A stretch of DNA of 64,000 bases from Notospermus geniculatus (GCA_002633025.1 NMRB01000973.1:123044-187043); one strand, 5' to 3'. Numbered from the stretch's first letter, positions 46,090 to 56,379 are shown. Notes: generated by a model not told the origin, from the letters alone. Made by a program: numbers and translations.

Positions 46090-48310
46090 ACAGAAAAGGG
46101 CTAAGCATACACCCTTGTCTAGTTCCAACAAAACAGTCGAAAAACTCAGTCATACCACCAGAAGTTCTAACACAAGACTTTGGTTTTTGATAGAAATTTT
46201 GTAGAGCTGGCAAATACCTGCCGTGCATGCCCAACTGAATCAATTTAAACCAAAGCAGATTAAATGCGGAATACTATCAAACGCCTTTGAGAAATCAAGG
46301 AGTAACACATAAAAAGCCTTTTTTACGACATCTGTACAAGTGCGTGTAAAGAGAATGCGCGGTCTATTGTAAAATAACCTTTTTTGTACCTGCCTGTTCC
46401 TCATGCAAAAATGTTTTTCTTTAGCCCACTTAACTAATCTCTCATTTAATATTTATGACCACACCACCACTCAGTGGTGTGGTCAGTATTGTTTTCGCAG
46501 GACGCTGGAATTTTTCTCTACCACTTTTTCTTTCCTCCACGTTTTCGGTCCAACTAGTGCATGCACATCAAATCTGACTTGCTCATTCTAAAGATCCAAT
46601 TGTCCTCTCGCAATGAAAAGGTTACTGTGCACTTTCATTCAATTTTGACTGAGATAATGAACTTTTTCAGCTAAATCAATCGGGATCGCCGTAATCCATA
46701 AATAGAATCGGAGTCTATAAATAGAACCGTGCGTGGAAACATGAGATCTATGCATGGCACGACGTCGTGCCTGTACATGTTGTGCACAACGTCATGATGA
46801 CGTGTAGGCCTCCATCCTGATCGATCGTTCGCCAGTTCACAAATGCAGCATTCGAAAACCGGCATCTTACGTTAACATACATGTAACAAACCAGCATCTG
46901 GCAAAAACATTTGTGGTGTGGTCATCAATTCACTTTCAGTGAATTCTAAGTTCTAGTTTCGTGAACAATTTTCCAACTGTGCACAAGAGTGAAATACCCC
47001 TGTAGTTTTCAGTGTTAGAGTGAGAGCCTTTCTTGTGATGTGGGACAAGAACAGCCTTAGCCCACATTCCTGGAAACTGACCACAAACCAAAATCGAGTT
47101 AAATATTCTGACTAAAAACTTGCCAATCGAACCATAAGCCGCTTTTATCATCTCAATAGGAATACCATCATACCCTGGAGCCTTTTCCGCAGCAAAAACT
47201 TGCTAAGACTTTTTTCACCTCATCTTCAGTAATCTCATTGTTTAAAACATTGTTGTCGAGGCACACTGTTCGCAACCATCACCATGTTTTCTCAGACAAC
47301 TCATCGCCTCGTCTTTGAACTCATGATCTACTTCAGGGGTAGTGTTTAACAAACCTTTAAAATATATTCAAGCCACTCGCGTCCACTTACATTAACTTTC
47401 GACTTAATTTGATCACTCCTATTAACATTCCTCACACAATTCCAAAACTCTTTCGGTTTTCCCAGGTTTTCCTCCAGGTTTTCGTTAAAGCGATTTTTTA
47501 CAATTTGTTGTTTCGTTCTACATACATTTTTAAACCTTTTCTTTGCCTCCATATAATTTTCTCTGTCAGCAATTGCACCTGATTCTCTATATTTATCTAA
47601 CAATCTAAACTTCTCCACCTTAAACTGATCACACTCGTTGTCCCACCAATCAGGTTGAGTAAACTTACTAACATTTCCACTACCAATACATTTAATGTCA
47701 CCACCAGCAATTTGAATTTTACCAACAAGTTTCTCTACTGCTTCATCAACATTTCTGTCACAAATGTCATCAAAATCATGCCAATTTTCTAATTCCTCTT
47801 CTAACTTTTCCAGAAACGCTTCTTTTCTTCCCTCAGACCACTTAAATCGAGTTATTTCTTCCAATTTATCACCCTGCACATCATGACCAGTAAAAATTCG
47901 AGCACCTCTTAAAGTAAGGGAAATTGGAAAATGGTCACTCATATGTTCTTTAAGGATTTCAAAATGTTCTATCCAGCGTGCTAACGAAGAGTCAAATAAT
48001 CAACCACACTCGAACCCATGGTAGATACAAAAGTAAAATCACCCTCATTATCAGAGCCATATCTACCATTTACAACATGTACACCCATCTCTTTACAGAT
48101 CTGTATCAGAGATTTGCCAAAAACGTTTACAACCATATCCTTAGATGACCTAGGTTCACAAAAACTGTTCTCAGTATACCAATCCATAAAGGGTATTTTT
48201 CCAACACTGTCATCAATAATAAAGTCCAATTCATTACCAATTTTTGCATTTAAATCTCCTAAAACACAGAGATGCCTCGATTTCTTTGCTTCTACCTCTT
48301 CCATTAGCGA
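46080..48310 (-). pseudogene. APE-type LINE, endonuclease C-terminus to RT, broken
   Basis: Minus-strand order: CVLGDLNAKIG and a distal SDHFPISL (apurinic endonuclease motifs, 48240 and 47940), a long linker, VLVPHHKKGSHSNTENYRGI (RT start, near 47040), then after an insert VLLLDFSKAFDSIPH (RT motif A, near 46290) and GTRQGCMLSPFLF (46095-46130). The ORF then runs into the (CAG)n tract and the catalytic YADD region is absent. The N-terminal endonuclease is also missing beyond 48310. Clade uncertain (RTE- or I-like). Confidence 0.75.
46447..46955. mobile_element. insertion inside the LINE RT
   Basis: It splits the RT between GKLFTKL and ERLVKW. The left end contains a palindrome GACCACACCACCACTCAGTG ... 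GTGGTGTGGTC and the right end has GTGGTGTGGTC again (46913-46923), so inverted GACCACACCAC ends are likely. Boundaries are approximate. Confidence 0.45.
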
Positions 48311-48475
48311 TTAGAAGCTTCAGGAGGTTTTGTAACAAAAACAAAACAGAACATCTTTTTCAGAATTATGAGGTGAATACTCATTATGAGTATTTACCTA
48401 CTCACTATGAGCAGAAATAGATATCATTATGAGTACCTTTCTACTCATCTCAGGGACAGACCTATTAGTACCCTA

Positions 48476-48606
48476 AGGCTTCCCTTACATAGAAGTATAC
48501 GGTATACGAAAACGCCGGTTAACAATGGCTTCACGGTCGTGAATCCTCGGGAAGCCTTTGTTAACAGGTGTTTTCTATACCGTATACTTCAATGTAAGGG
48601 AAGCCT
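48476..48606. mobile_element. MITE with about 40-bp arms
   Basis: AGGCTTCCCTTACATAGAAG followed by TATACGGTATA is repeated in reverse at 48567-48606. Confidence 0.7.
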
Positions 48607-48644
48607 AAAGTACTCATCCTGAGAAGGAAATTTCTTTCAGTGTG

Positions 48645-48918
48645 GCTAGAGTGAACAGAGAGCGTGATTGCGAGTATAGCTGGTTGAAACATAAGCAAGT
48701 AGAAAGCCTGAGGGCAGATTTGTCAAATGATACGATTGCCGTCTTGCCCACATGCACAGGCTATGGGAATCTAAAAATAAACTAAATGAACATGCAAAAC
48801 CCGACCTGGAGATGGACGGACCAATCAAAATAGACCCCCCCCCGGCGATAGGCTTCATCTGACTCTTGTTGCGTCCGTCAGTTCTGCAAATGAGCAACAG
48901 GTGGCAGTGTTCGGACTA
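48645..48918 (+). mobile_element. right part of a second helicase-bearing TIR element
   Basis: Homologous to 30170-30409 and ending in the same GTTCGGACTA. The frame LKHKQVESLRADLSNDTIAV continues to LPTCTGYGNLK, extending the helicase-like reading further than the first copy does. The left half is missing. Confidence 0.55.
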
Positions 48919-49060
48919 AGTACGTGGCCGGTTTGTTCAGGGCCTTGTGCGTGCGAAATAGGGAGCTAAGCTAAGAGGACCTTATTTCTTCGAGTTGTGA
49001 CAGAGATTTTTTTCATAAACACTATTGTTAATTTTGTCTGTTTTTTGTTGTTTTTTTCAG

Positions 49061-49165
49061 CCGCATCAACACCCAAATAAATCGTGATACAAGCGAATGA
49101 AGCTGATCCCAAGGGTCATAATAATTTATCCAATCGATTTGATGTAGGCTGCGGAAATAAACTCA
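49061..49165 (+). CDS. possible alternative last exon or 3'-UTR exon of the micro-exon gene
   Basis: A strong acceptor (TTGTTGTTTTTTTCAG) precedes CCGCATCAACACCCAAATAA. In phase 1 this reads x-A-S-T-P-K-stop, where x is Ala or Ser depending on the upstream exon. AATAAA words follow at about 49075 and 49156. It could also be a 3'-UTR exon after the donor-like GGTGAGT at 40173. Pure inference from splice signals and phase. Confidence 0.35.
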
Positions 49166-49339
49166 TGAAAAAATATGAAATGATCTGCCATAATCGTTCT
49201 TTTTTGTGTAACTGACCAATCTATACGTTTGTCAATGCATCATATTAAAATATTCGCTTGCAACTCGCTCATCACAAATTGTGAACTAATGATGACTTAA
49301 CGGGTCTTAGTTTTATAGCACGATCTTAGTTTTATAAAA

Positions 49340-49806
49340 GCCCTGGTTACACCTCTGCAAAATCCCCGTGCTTTTTGAAACACGGGGTTTTTCCGAACCA
49401 GAAAAAACACGGCGTTGACACGGCGAGCGGTTACACTACTAAAAATGCGATTGGTAGGCTGATAAGTTCCGTAATCCGGCGATAGGGGAACTGCATGTAG
49501 GCAACCCTCCATCATCAAGTGGCTACTGGAGGCGTGAAATAGCCTATACGCATGCGCATGACTCATCACTTTGCATCGCCGTCTGTCGGGGTTTGTGGAA
49601 CTAGAAATACTGTAGACGCGGGGATTTTGCGGTTACACTTCATAAAATCTCCGTGTTTAAAATAGCCCCGGCGTTGCCCCTTCGAGATCGCTGGGGCTAA
49701 TAAGCACGGGGATTTCAGACACGGGTATATTTAGACTCGGCGATTTACAGGTGTAACCGCAAAAACCCCGGGGACAGCACGGGGATTTATGTAGTGTAAC
49801 CGCTGC
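49340..49806. mobile_element. TAA-associated PIF/Harbinger-like MITE, third copy
   Basis: It begins GCCCTGGTTACACC and ends TATGTAGTGTAACCGCTGC followed by TAA (49807-49809). CACGGGG-rich interior as in 980-1362. Confidence 0.55.
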
Positions 49807-49856
49807 TAATAGAGAGGTTTCGTACCCTCACGTTTAGGTGATCGACTACATTTAGT

Positions 49857-50435
49857 ATGCTATGTTCACACTATCACGAATCACGCCACGACGGAAATCG
49901 CGATCTTAATCGTGGAGTAATCGTGATGATCCTATCAGATCCTGAGGTCAGTGCGTGGCAATCGTATTGATCGTAAGAACAATTTTGGACGTTTCAAAAA
50001 ATTTGGTTCCTGATTGAAATCGTGGTCTTAATCGTGGTGATCCTACATGTCCTATCAGATCTTGAGGTCAGTCTTGGCAATCGTATTGATCGTAGAAAAG
50101 TTTTAAACGGTTCAAACATTTTCTACGATCAACACGATTGTCACCATTGCCGTCAGGATTTCTCTCAAGATGTGATAAGATCTGATAGGATCACCACGAT
50201 CACTCCACGATTAAGACCACGATTTCAATCGTGGCGCCATTCGTGCCACCTGAAATTGACCAATCGCGACCATATCGCATCCAAGCGCATCAAAACGGAT
50301 CGACTCGCATCACCTCGTATCCAAACGTGAAACTTCAGAGAATTAAACAAACATTCCACGATCAGCTACGAACATGACGAATGGCCAGTCGTGACGTTCG
50401 TAACGGACCGCGCTCTAATAATGTGAACATAGCAT
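49857..50435. mobile_element. TIR element with internal inverted and direct repeats
   Basis: ATGCTATGTTCACA at the left and TGTGAACATAGCAT at the right. Inside, GATCCTATCAGATC and AATCGTGGTGATC blocks recur in both orientations. Confidence 0.65.
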
Positions 50436-51134
50436 TAATTGGTTTCAACCCATTTTCATTACTTTCCTCTAAAAAGACAATTCTTGGAGGCTGAACGCAA
50501 ATTTTTGTTTACTCAAAACCGTCCATCGCAAGGTAGATTAATCATCACTGATCATGTTCAATGATTCATTTGTAACAGAAAATATATTGTCATTCGAAAT
50601 TACACATATTACAGAGAGATTAGAAAATGGATACTCGCAGACCTGGCCATATGAGTACTGGTTACGTAACTAGATACGGGTTATATTATGGTAGAGACTG
50701 CAGCCCGTTCTTATTCTTTTGGGTATAATAATGAATCTCATGACAGTTGTTGTGGTCACAGTCGGAAAGGTTGGTAATATATCCACGCGTATCCTTCTCA
50801 TCTCCCTCAGCATGTTTGATACACTAGTTTTTTGTAATCAACCACTTGGTATGGTGATCCAAATGGTATTTCGTTACTACCCACATTTTTCTACTCCGAT
50901 GTGCCAATGGAATTTTTTTTCGGGGGGGGGGGGACTTCCTCCTATAATTTTCCCACTGGAATGTCATGTTAATTTCAGTTAAGATGTGAATTTGTGTTCA
51001 TTTTNGGGGGGGGGGGGGCACAGGACGAGGAATTCGGGTGGAGTGAGTTTATTTTCAAATCACAAAACCGGCTTGGTGGAGCCACAATGGGAGAGCGATT
51101 AGCATTCCAAAAAAGGTAGATTAACGAAACTGAT

Positions 51135-51877
51135 GCTGAATGGGTCAATGTCGTCCTGGGTATACCTTATGTTTTCCCAGGATCATACTGGGTAATCCTT
51201 TTCTTTACCCAGGACGACCCTGGGTAAACATAAGGATCCTTAACTTTACTCAGCTTGGCGTTCACGCCGGATCGCGCTGATCGTTCGCCTGCGTCCGAGG
51301 ATGGAGTTTGGTACCTTCGTCACAATGCAATCGCGGCATGACTGTGCGTAATTAACACGGGTGTGAATTAATTTTGTTGATTTTTCATCCTTAGTTTGAG
51401 ATTTCATGCCTTGAGGAATCTAATCATGGATTTGATAATGACCGATTATGCTTCTTCCGACGAAGACGCTGCCGATGATGAAAATGTCGAGAGACTGTTG
51501 CTGCACTGTGCTGTCGGTGGTCCGGCACTGGAGGAACTTTTTTTAAGAACCATGCCTGGCCGGCGTTCAGTTAGTTAAAACAAACGAACAATCAACACGA
51601 TCTGAATCGCAGTCTTTGATGCACACAGGCTCCACTACAAAGGTCATGAATTGAATGTTGTACGACACATTTAGGCCTAATTTGTGAGCGCTACGCGTGC
51701 GCAGGACCAATCCTCGGACGCAGGTGAACGATCAGCGCAATCCGGCGTGAACTCCAAGCCGGGTAAAGTTAAGGATCCTTATGTTTACCCAGAGTCGTCC
51801 TGGGTAAAGAAAAGGATTACCCAGGATGATCCTGGGTAAACATAAGGTATACCCATGACGACATTGACCCATTCAGC
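51135..51877. mobile_element. hAT-like MITE with about 150-bp TIRs and a small acidic ORF
   Basis: It begins GCTGAATGGGTCAATGTCGT and ends in its inverse. AAACTGAT is duplicated at 51127-51134 and 51878-51885 (8 bp, the hAT signature; P-type is also possible). The interior encodes a short frame (about 51426-51578) starting MDLIMTDYASSDEDAADDEN, possibly a transposase N-terminus. A diverged partial copy is at 53263-53713. Confidence 0.7.
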
Positions 51878-52057
51878 AAACTGATCTGCTGACGTAGTCG
51901 ACCGTTTGGGCTTAAATATATAGGGTAGTTTAAAAACCTAAAGAATCCAATCAACGACACCTCTGAAAGCGAAAACAGTATGCTACTATCCGTTGCTGGG
52001 ATCATATTTTTAGTATGTTGGCCAAAATTGGGTTACAACTCGCGAAGTATTTACGAA

Positions 52058-52228
52058 GAGCCAAAGAGAAGAAAAGCACAAAAATTGACACACAATATAT
52101 GATAAATAAAAAGGCAATTTCCAGAGTTTTGCGAACTTTCGACCCCAACCGGGGTCTTCTTCAGGCTGGAACTTTACAATCCGAAACTCTAGAACAGACT
52201 AGAGTCTAGAACAGACGCCCTATGCGAA
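52058..52228 (-). mobile_element. 171-bp PLE terminal-repeat (retrozyme-like) insert with 14-bp target duplication
   Basis: GAAGTATTTACGAA occurs at 52044-52057 and 52229-52242. Removing the insert and one copy restores the GPCR frame from TM4 into extracellular loop 2. The sequence is homologous to 23970-24115, beside the Penelope-like element, and carries the motif at 52121-52170. Confidence 0.7.
52121..52170 (-). ncRNA. hammerhead-ribozyme-like motif
   Basis: Minus strand: CTGAAGA core, stem II GACCCC-GGTT-GGGGTC, GAAA, stem III AGTT-CGCAA-AACT, then C as cleavage-site base and TGGAA, which pairs with the upstream TTCCA. An extra GC lies between stem I and the core and an extra A before stem II, so activity is uncertain. 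Confidence 0.55.
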
Positions 52229-52602
52229 GAAGTATTTACGAATGTGTACTATTAAAAGCGTTTAGTGCCTACACTACTGTTGAAGTAGATTTCATTTTAC
52301 CCGTTTTTTTCTACGGTCATGCCATTCACAGGAATAACGTTCTGTAACATCGCCATTATCTACAAGATAAGACAGTGTTTTTCGCAGCAGAGAAGGCTCC
52401 AAGACAGCCGGCATGATTCAAAAATGAGAAGTATGACCCGGATGTTGTTGGCAGTAAGTTTCAGCTTTATAATAATTGTACTACCAAAAGCGTGTGCCAG
52501 AGGGTTAAATAAATTGATAAATACAGTTTCTCCAAGTAATTAACTATTTGTTCGAAGGTCTTCGGTACCAAAAATCGTTGGATTTGCCGAAAACATCGTT
52601 CC

Positions 52603-53257
52603 AAGGTTCAGCCTAATGGATTTCAGATATCACTTCAGGTAGGCCTAGGGGTTACTCGGGGTTGTTAGTGTATTGAACGCGCGCCGGTCACCATCCACGT
52701 CGTGATCGCGCTCAGCGTTGCTTAACCTCTAGCGCCGAGGCCAACGCGCTAACCACTAGGCCATAAAGGAAATCCTCCATGGCCGGCGGGTTAAGCCGTG
52801 CCATATAGTAGCTACAAGGGGTTCGATACACCATCTCCCCCTTCGGACAGAGATGACTCGTCCTCGAGTCACTTAGCGCCACTCTGCGTCTCAGTGCCGA
52901 ACTACATCCAGATTCGACTGGGAAGGTCTGCCAGATGTATTGAACGCGCGCCGGTCACCATCCACGTCGTGATCGCGCTCAGCGTTGCTTAACCTCTAGC
53001 GCCGAGGCCAACGCGCTAACCACTAGGCCATAAAGGAAATCCTCCATGGCCGGCGGGTTAAGCCGTGCCATATAGTAGCTACAAGGGGTTCGATACAGTT
53101 AGGTAGGCCTACGCCCTGTATAGGCCTAGGCTAGGGCTGGGCTAGGCCTACTTAGCCTTCTGGGCCTAAGCCTAGCCCTAGGCCTACAAGGCTACAGCCC
53201 AAGCCTTGGTCATGTTGTTGGCAACATAGGCCTCAGACGTAGCCCTTACAGTTAGAG
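52603..53257 (+). repeat. local duplication unit A, filled copy
   Basis: TTCAGCCTAATGGATTTCAG to CAGTTAGAGGCCT. Matches 53714-53936 except for the 429-bp insert plus duplicated GTTAG. Rich in TAGGCCTA palindromes. Confidence 0.8.
52669..53097 (-). mobile_element. miniature LTR retrotransposon (TRIM-like), 429 bp
   Basis: Two near-identical 162-bp direct repeats (52669-52830, 52936-53097) start TG and end CA, with inverted TGTATYGAAC tips. A 105-bp interior separates them. GTTAG is duplicated at 52664-52668 and 53098-53102, and the sister locus at 53773-53777 has a single GTTAG: a 5-bp target duplication and an empty site. On the minus strand a polypurine tract GAAGGGGGAGATGG abuts the 3' LTR and TGGCAGACC follows the 5' LTR as a possible primer site. 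The LTR contains the tRNA A-box-like TGGCCTAGTGG. No coding capacity. Confidence 0.8.
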
Positions 53258-53262
53258 GCCTC

Positions 53263-53713
53263 CTTAACTTTACCCAGCTTGGCGTTCACGCCGGATCGCG
53301 CTGATCGTTCACCTGCGTCCGAGGATGGAGTTTGGTACCTTCGTCACAATGCAATCGCGGCATGCACTGTGCGTAATTAACACGGGTGTGAATTAATTTT
53401 GTTGATTTTTCATCCTTAGTTTGAGATTTCATGCCTTGAGGAATCTAATCATGGATTTGATAATGACCGATTATGCTTCTTCCGATGATGCCGATGATGA
53501 AAATGTCGAGAGACTGTTGCTGCACTGTGCTGTCGGTGGTCCGGCACTGGAGGAACTTTTTTAAGAACCATGCCTGACCGGCGTTCAGTTAGTTAAAACA
53601 AACGAACAATCAAAACGATCTAAATCGCAGTCTTTGATGCACACAGGCTCCACTACAAAGGTCATGAATTGAATGTTGTACGACACATTTAGGCCTAATT
53701 TGTGAGCGCTACG
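53263..53713 (+). mobile_element. partial second copy of the hAT-like MITE
   Basis: Matches 51237-51694, with the outer TIRs missing. The small acidic frame is shortened by an in-frame deletion (SSDDADDE for SSDEDAADDE) and ends early after one T is lost. Confidence 0.75.
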
Positions 53714-53936
53714 CATTCAGCCTAATGGATTTCAGATATCACTTCAGGTAGGCCTAGGGGTTACTCGGGGTTGTTAGGTAGGCCTACGCCCTGTATAGGC
53801 CTAGGCTAGGGCTGGGCTAGGCCTACTTAGCCTGCTGGGCCTAAGCCTAGCCCTAGGCCTACAAGGCTACAGCCCTAGCCTTGGTCATGTTGTTGGGAAC
53901 ATAGGCCTCAGACGTAGCCCTTACAGTCAGAGGCCT
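53714..53936 (+). repeat. local duplication unit A, empty copy
   Basis: Lacks the TRIM-like insert. It reads GTTGTTAGGTAGGCCTAC where the filled copy has the element. Confidence 0.8.
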
Positions 53937-54278
53937 GCGGGACAGAATAGAATAGGCCTAGGGCCGATCGCTAGACTAGCCTAGGCAAATTTGTTGCTAA
54001 CTTTATTAAAATCCATGAGTGACATAGGCCCTAAATAGCCTGCCTATAGGCCTGGTCCTCAGCTCGAGCTAGGCCTCGTCCTACCTGGCCCGGAATAGGC
54101 CTACTTTCCAGCCTAGCCCTAGGTTGACATGGTTGAGACAGTTCTGTATGCCTACATCTTTTTTAGGGCGTCCAAAGGTTAGATAATCATTACATGAAAT
54201 ATATAGTATTACGCCCTACTGTTCTGGCTATGGAAAAATTTCGACCAAATTTGGTGAAAAACGTCATCAAAATATACA

Positions 54279-55874
54279 ACAAGAGCAACGCAAAGCGTGG
54301 CATATGCCCCCGCGTGTATGTTGAGTTGGGCGAACCTCCAGTCAAGTTATGTTGAAATCAGATTCCGTCAATATCAGGGAACATGCATACCAAAAACCAA
54401 TATCACCGGACAAATAGTACATTCCTGAAATTGACGGAATCTGATTTCAAGATGTCAGCTCTGGCGGCCATATTGTAAATTGAAATGCAGCCATTTTCAT
54501 AAGGAACCTTACTTGAGTCGCCCTCAACATACATACAAAAAGTCAATAGGATCAGACAAACGCGTCTCCCTGAAATTGACGGAATCTGATTTCAAGATGG
54601 TGGTTCTAGTGGCCATATTGTAAATCGCAGCACGGCCGTTTTCGAAAGGAACCTTCCTCTAGTCACCTCCAACATACATGCAAAAAATCAATATGATCAG
54701 ACAAACGGTTTTCCCTGAAATTGACGGAATATGATTTCAAGATGGCGGCTCTGGCGGCCATACTGTAAATCAGAACGCGGCCATTTTCGAAAGGAACCTT
54801 CCTCTAGTCACTCCCAACATACACACAAAACATCAATACGATCGAACATATGGTTCTCCCTGAAATTGACGGAATCTGATTTCAAGATTGCGGCTCTGGC
54901 GGCCATATTGTAAATCGCAGCACGGCCATTTTCGAAAGGAACCTTCCTCTAGTCACCCCCAACACACATACAAGAAATCAATATGATCAGACAAACGGTT
55001 TTCCCTGAAATTGACGGAATATGATTTCAAGATGGCGGCTCTGGCGGCCATACTGTAAATCAGAACGCGGCCATTTTCGAAAGGAACCTTCCTCTAGTCA
55101 CTCCCAACATACACACAAAACATCAATACGATCGAACATATGGTTCTCCCTGAAATTGACGGAATCTGATTTCAAGATTGCGGCTCTGGCGGCCATATTG
55201 TAAATCGCAGCACGGCCATTTTCGAAAGGAACCTTCCTCTAGTCACCCCCAACACACATACAAGAAATCAATATGATCAGACAAACGGTTTTCCCTGAAA
55301 TTGACGGAATATGATTTCAAGATGGCGGCTCTGGCGGCCATACTGTAAATCAGAACGCGGCCATTTTCGAAAGGAACCTTCCTCTAGTCACCCCCAACAC
55401 ACATACAAGAAATCAATATGATCAGACAAACAGTTTTCCCTGAAATTGACGGAATATGATTTCAAGATGGCGGCTCTGGCGGCCATACTGTAAATCAGAA
55501 CGTGGCCATTTTCGAAAGGAACCTTCCTCTAGTCACCCCCAACATATACACAAAAAATGAATACAATCGGACATATGGTTCTCCCTGAAATTGACGGAAT
55601 CTGATTTCACGATTGCAGCTCTGGCGGCCATATTGTAAATCGGAACGCGGCCATTTTCGAAAGGAACCTTCCTTTAGACACCCCCAACATACACACAAAA
55701 AATCAATTTGATTGGACCAACTGCTTTCTTTTAAATGATCGGAAATGGAAAGTTTACGGCGCGACGCCGCCGACGCAGGACGCCGGACGCCGCCGACGCC
55801 GCCGCCGACGGACGCCGGACGGACGTAACGGGTGACGACATAATGCCCCCGCTTCTATTGAAGCGGGGGCATAA
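54279..55874 (+). mobile_element. Helentron-like tandem-repeat element (alpha), 1.6 kb
   Basis: The 5' end is ACAAGAGC, a small hairpin ACGC-AAA-GCGT, then ATGCCCCCGC (54304-54313). The 3' end is a GACGCCG tract (55757-55830), then the hairpin GCCCCCGCTTC-tatt-GAAGCGGGGGC (55845-55870), whose arm repeats the 5' motif, then ATAAAAA. The core has about nine units of about 145 bp (CCTGAAATTGACGGAAT at each), arranged as a 290-bp dimer with two copies (54731 and 55021) identical over at least 180 bp. Same design as beta and epsilon. Confidence 0.8.
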
Positions 55875-56379
55875 AAACGTCATCAAAATATGTGAAAAAG
55901 AATCATACTCCGTGAAAAACGTCATCGCAATATGCATTCACGTGACACAGAATCCCATAAAACGTCATTCATGACCTTGAACACAATGAAATTTAGGTCA
56001 ATATTCGATAGGGAATTCGTCTATGTGTATTGTATGTTGATGCATTTTCTTTTCAACCTTTATAAAACAGTATAACGAAATTATGAAATTGTATTGGCAT
56101 AATGTTTCTGATGACATGTTTCATTCAGCATCCAACCTCAGGATGCGTTTTAGTGTTTTTGTCAATTCCGGGAATTGTCCTCTCGTTCCTCACGCATGAC
56201 CATGCTCCGTGGAGAGCCCTGGTGGAAGGAATGCAGGACATTTTTTGTATTATTGTAGGCGTAATTTACATAGCCTTCAGTTGACGTCATCGCGTCATGA
56301 TCAGTGTCTCACTCATACATGTCATACACATTTTGCTCGATGCAAAGTTTGAGTGGGCCGTATTTTCTATGAGTGTAAT

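Larger units (their letters stand above)
50600..52545 (+). pseudogene. class A GPCR pseudogene (TM1-TM2 and TM4-TM6 recognisable)
   Basis: Rhodopsin-type receptors have seven helices. The frame WPYEYWL ... PVLILLGIIMNLMTVVVV (TM1) passes two in-frame TAG stops, then reads TRILLISLSMFDTLVF (TM2 with the conserved Asp) and PMCQW (Cys before TM3) before a G-run near 50924. TM3 is lost. After the hAT-like insert: RPFGLKYIG, then SMLLSVAGIIFLVCWP (TM4). Across the 171-bp insert at 52058 the frame resumes at the ECL2-type ECVLLKAFSAYTT, then, after a T-run frameshift, PFTGITFCNIAIIYKIR (TM5) and MTRMLLAVSFSFIIIVLP (TM6). The pattern resembles peptide-receptor-like orphan GPCRs. TM7 was not found. 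Confidence 0.7.

Noticed and set aside
45773-46204. 143-codon frame rich in His, Ser and Ile
   Set aside because: It is only the translation of a 13-bp minisatellite and CAG run.
54257-55890. AAAAACGTCATCAAAATAT repeated at both sides of the alpha element, as an 18-bp target duplication
   Set aside because: A third, similar GAAAAACGTCATC lies just downstream (about 55915), so this looks like a host tandem repeat; related elements insert without duplication.
55735-55974. Arg/Asp-rich 79-codon ORF
   Set aside because: It reads through the GACGCCG tract of the Helentron-like element and is low complexity.
56102-56284. hydrophobic 60-codon frame as GPCR TM7
   Set aside because: No NPxxY-like motif and too far from TM6, with LINE and Helentron-like sequence nearby; not supportable.
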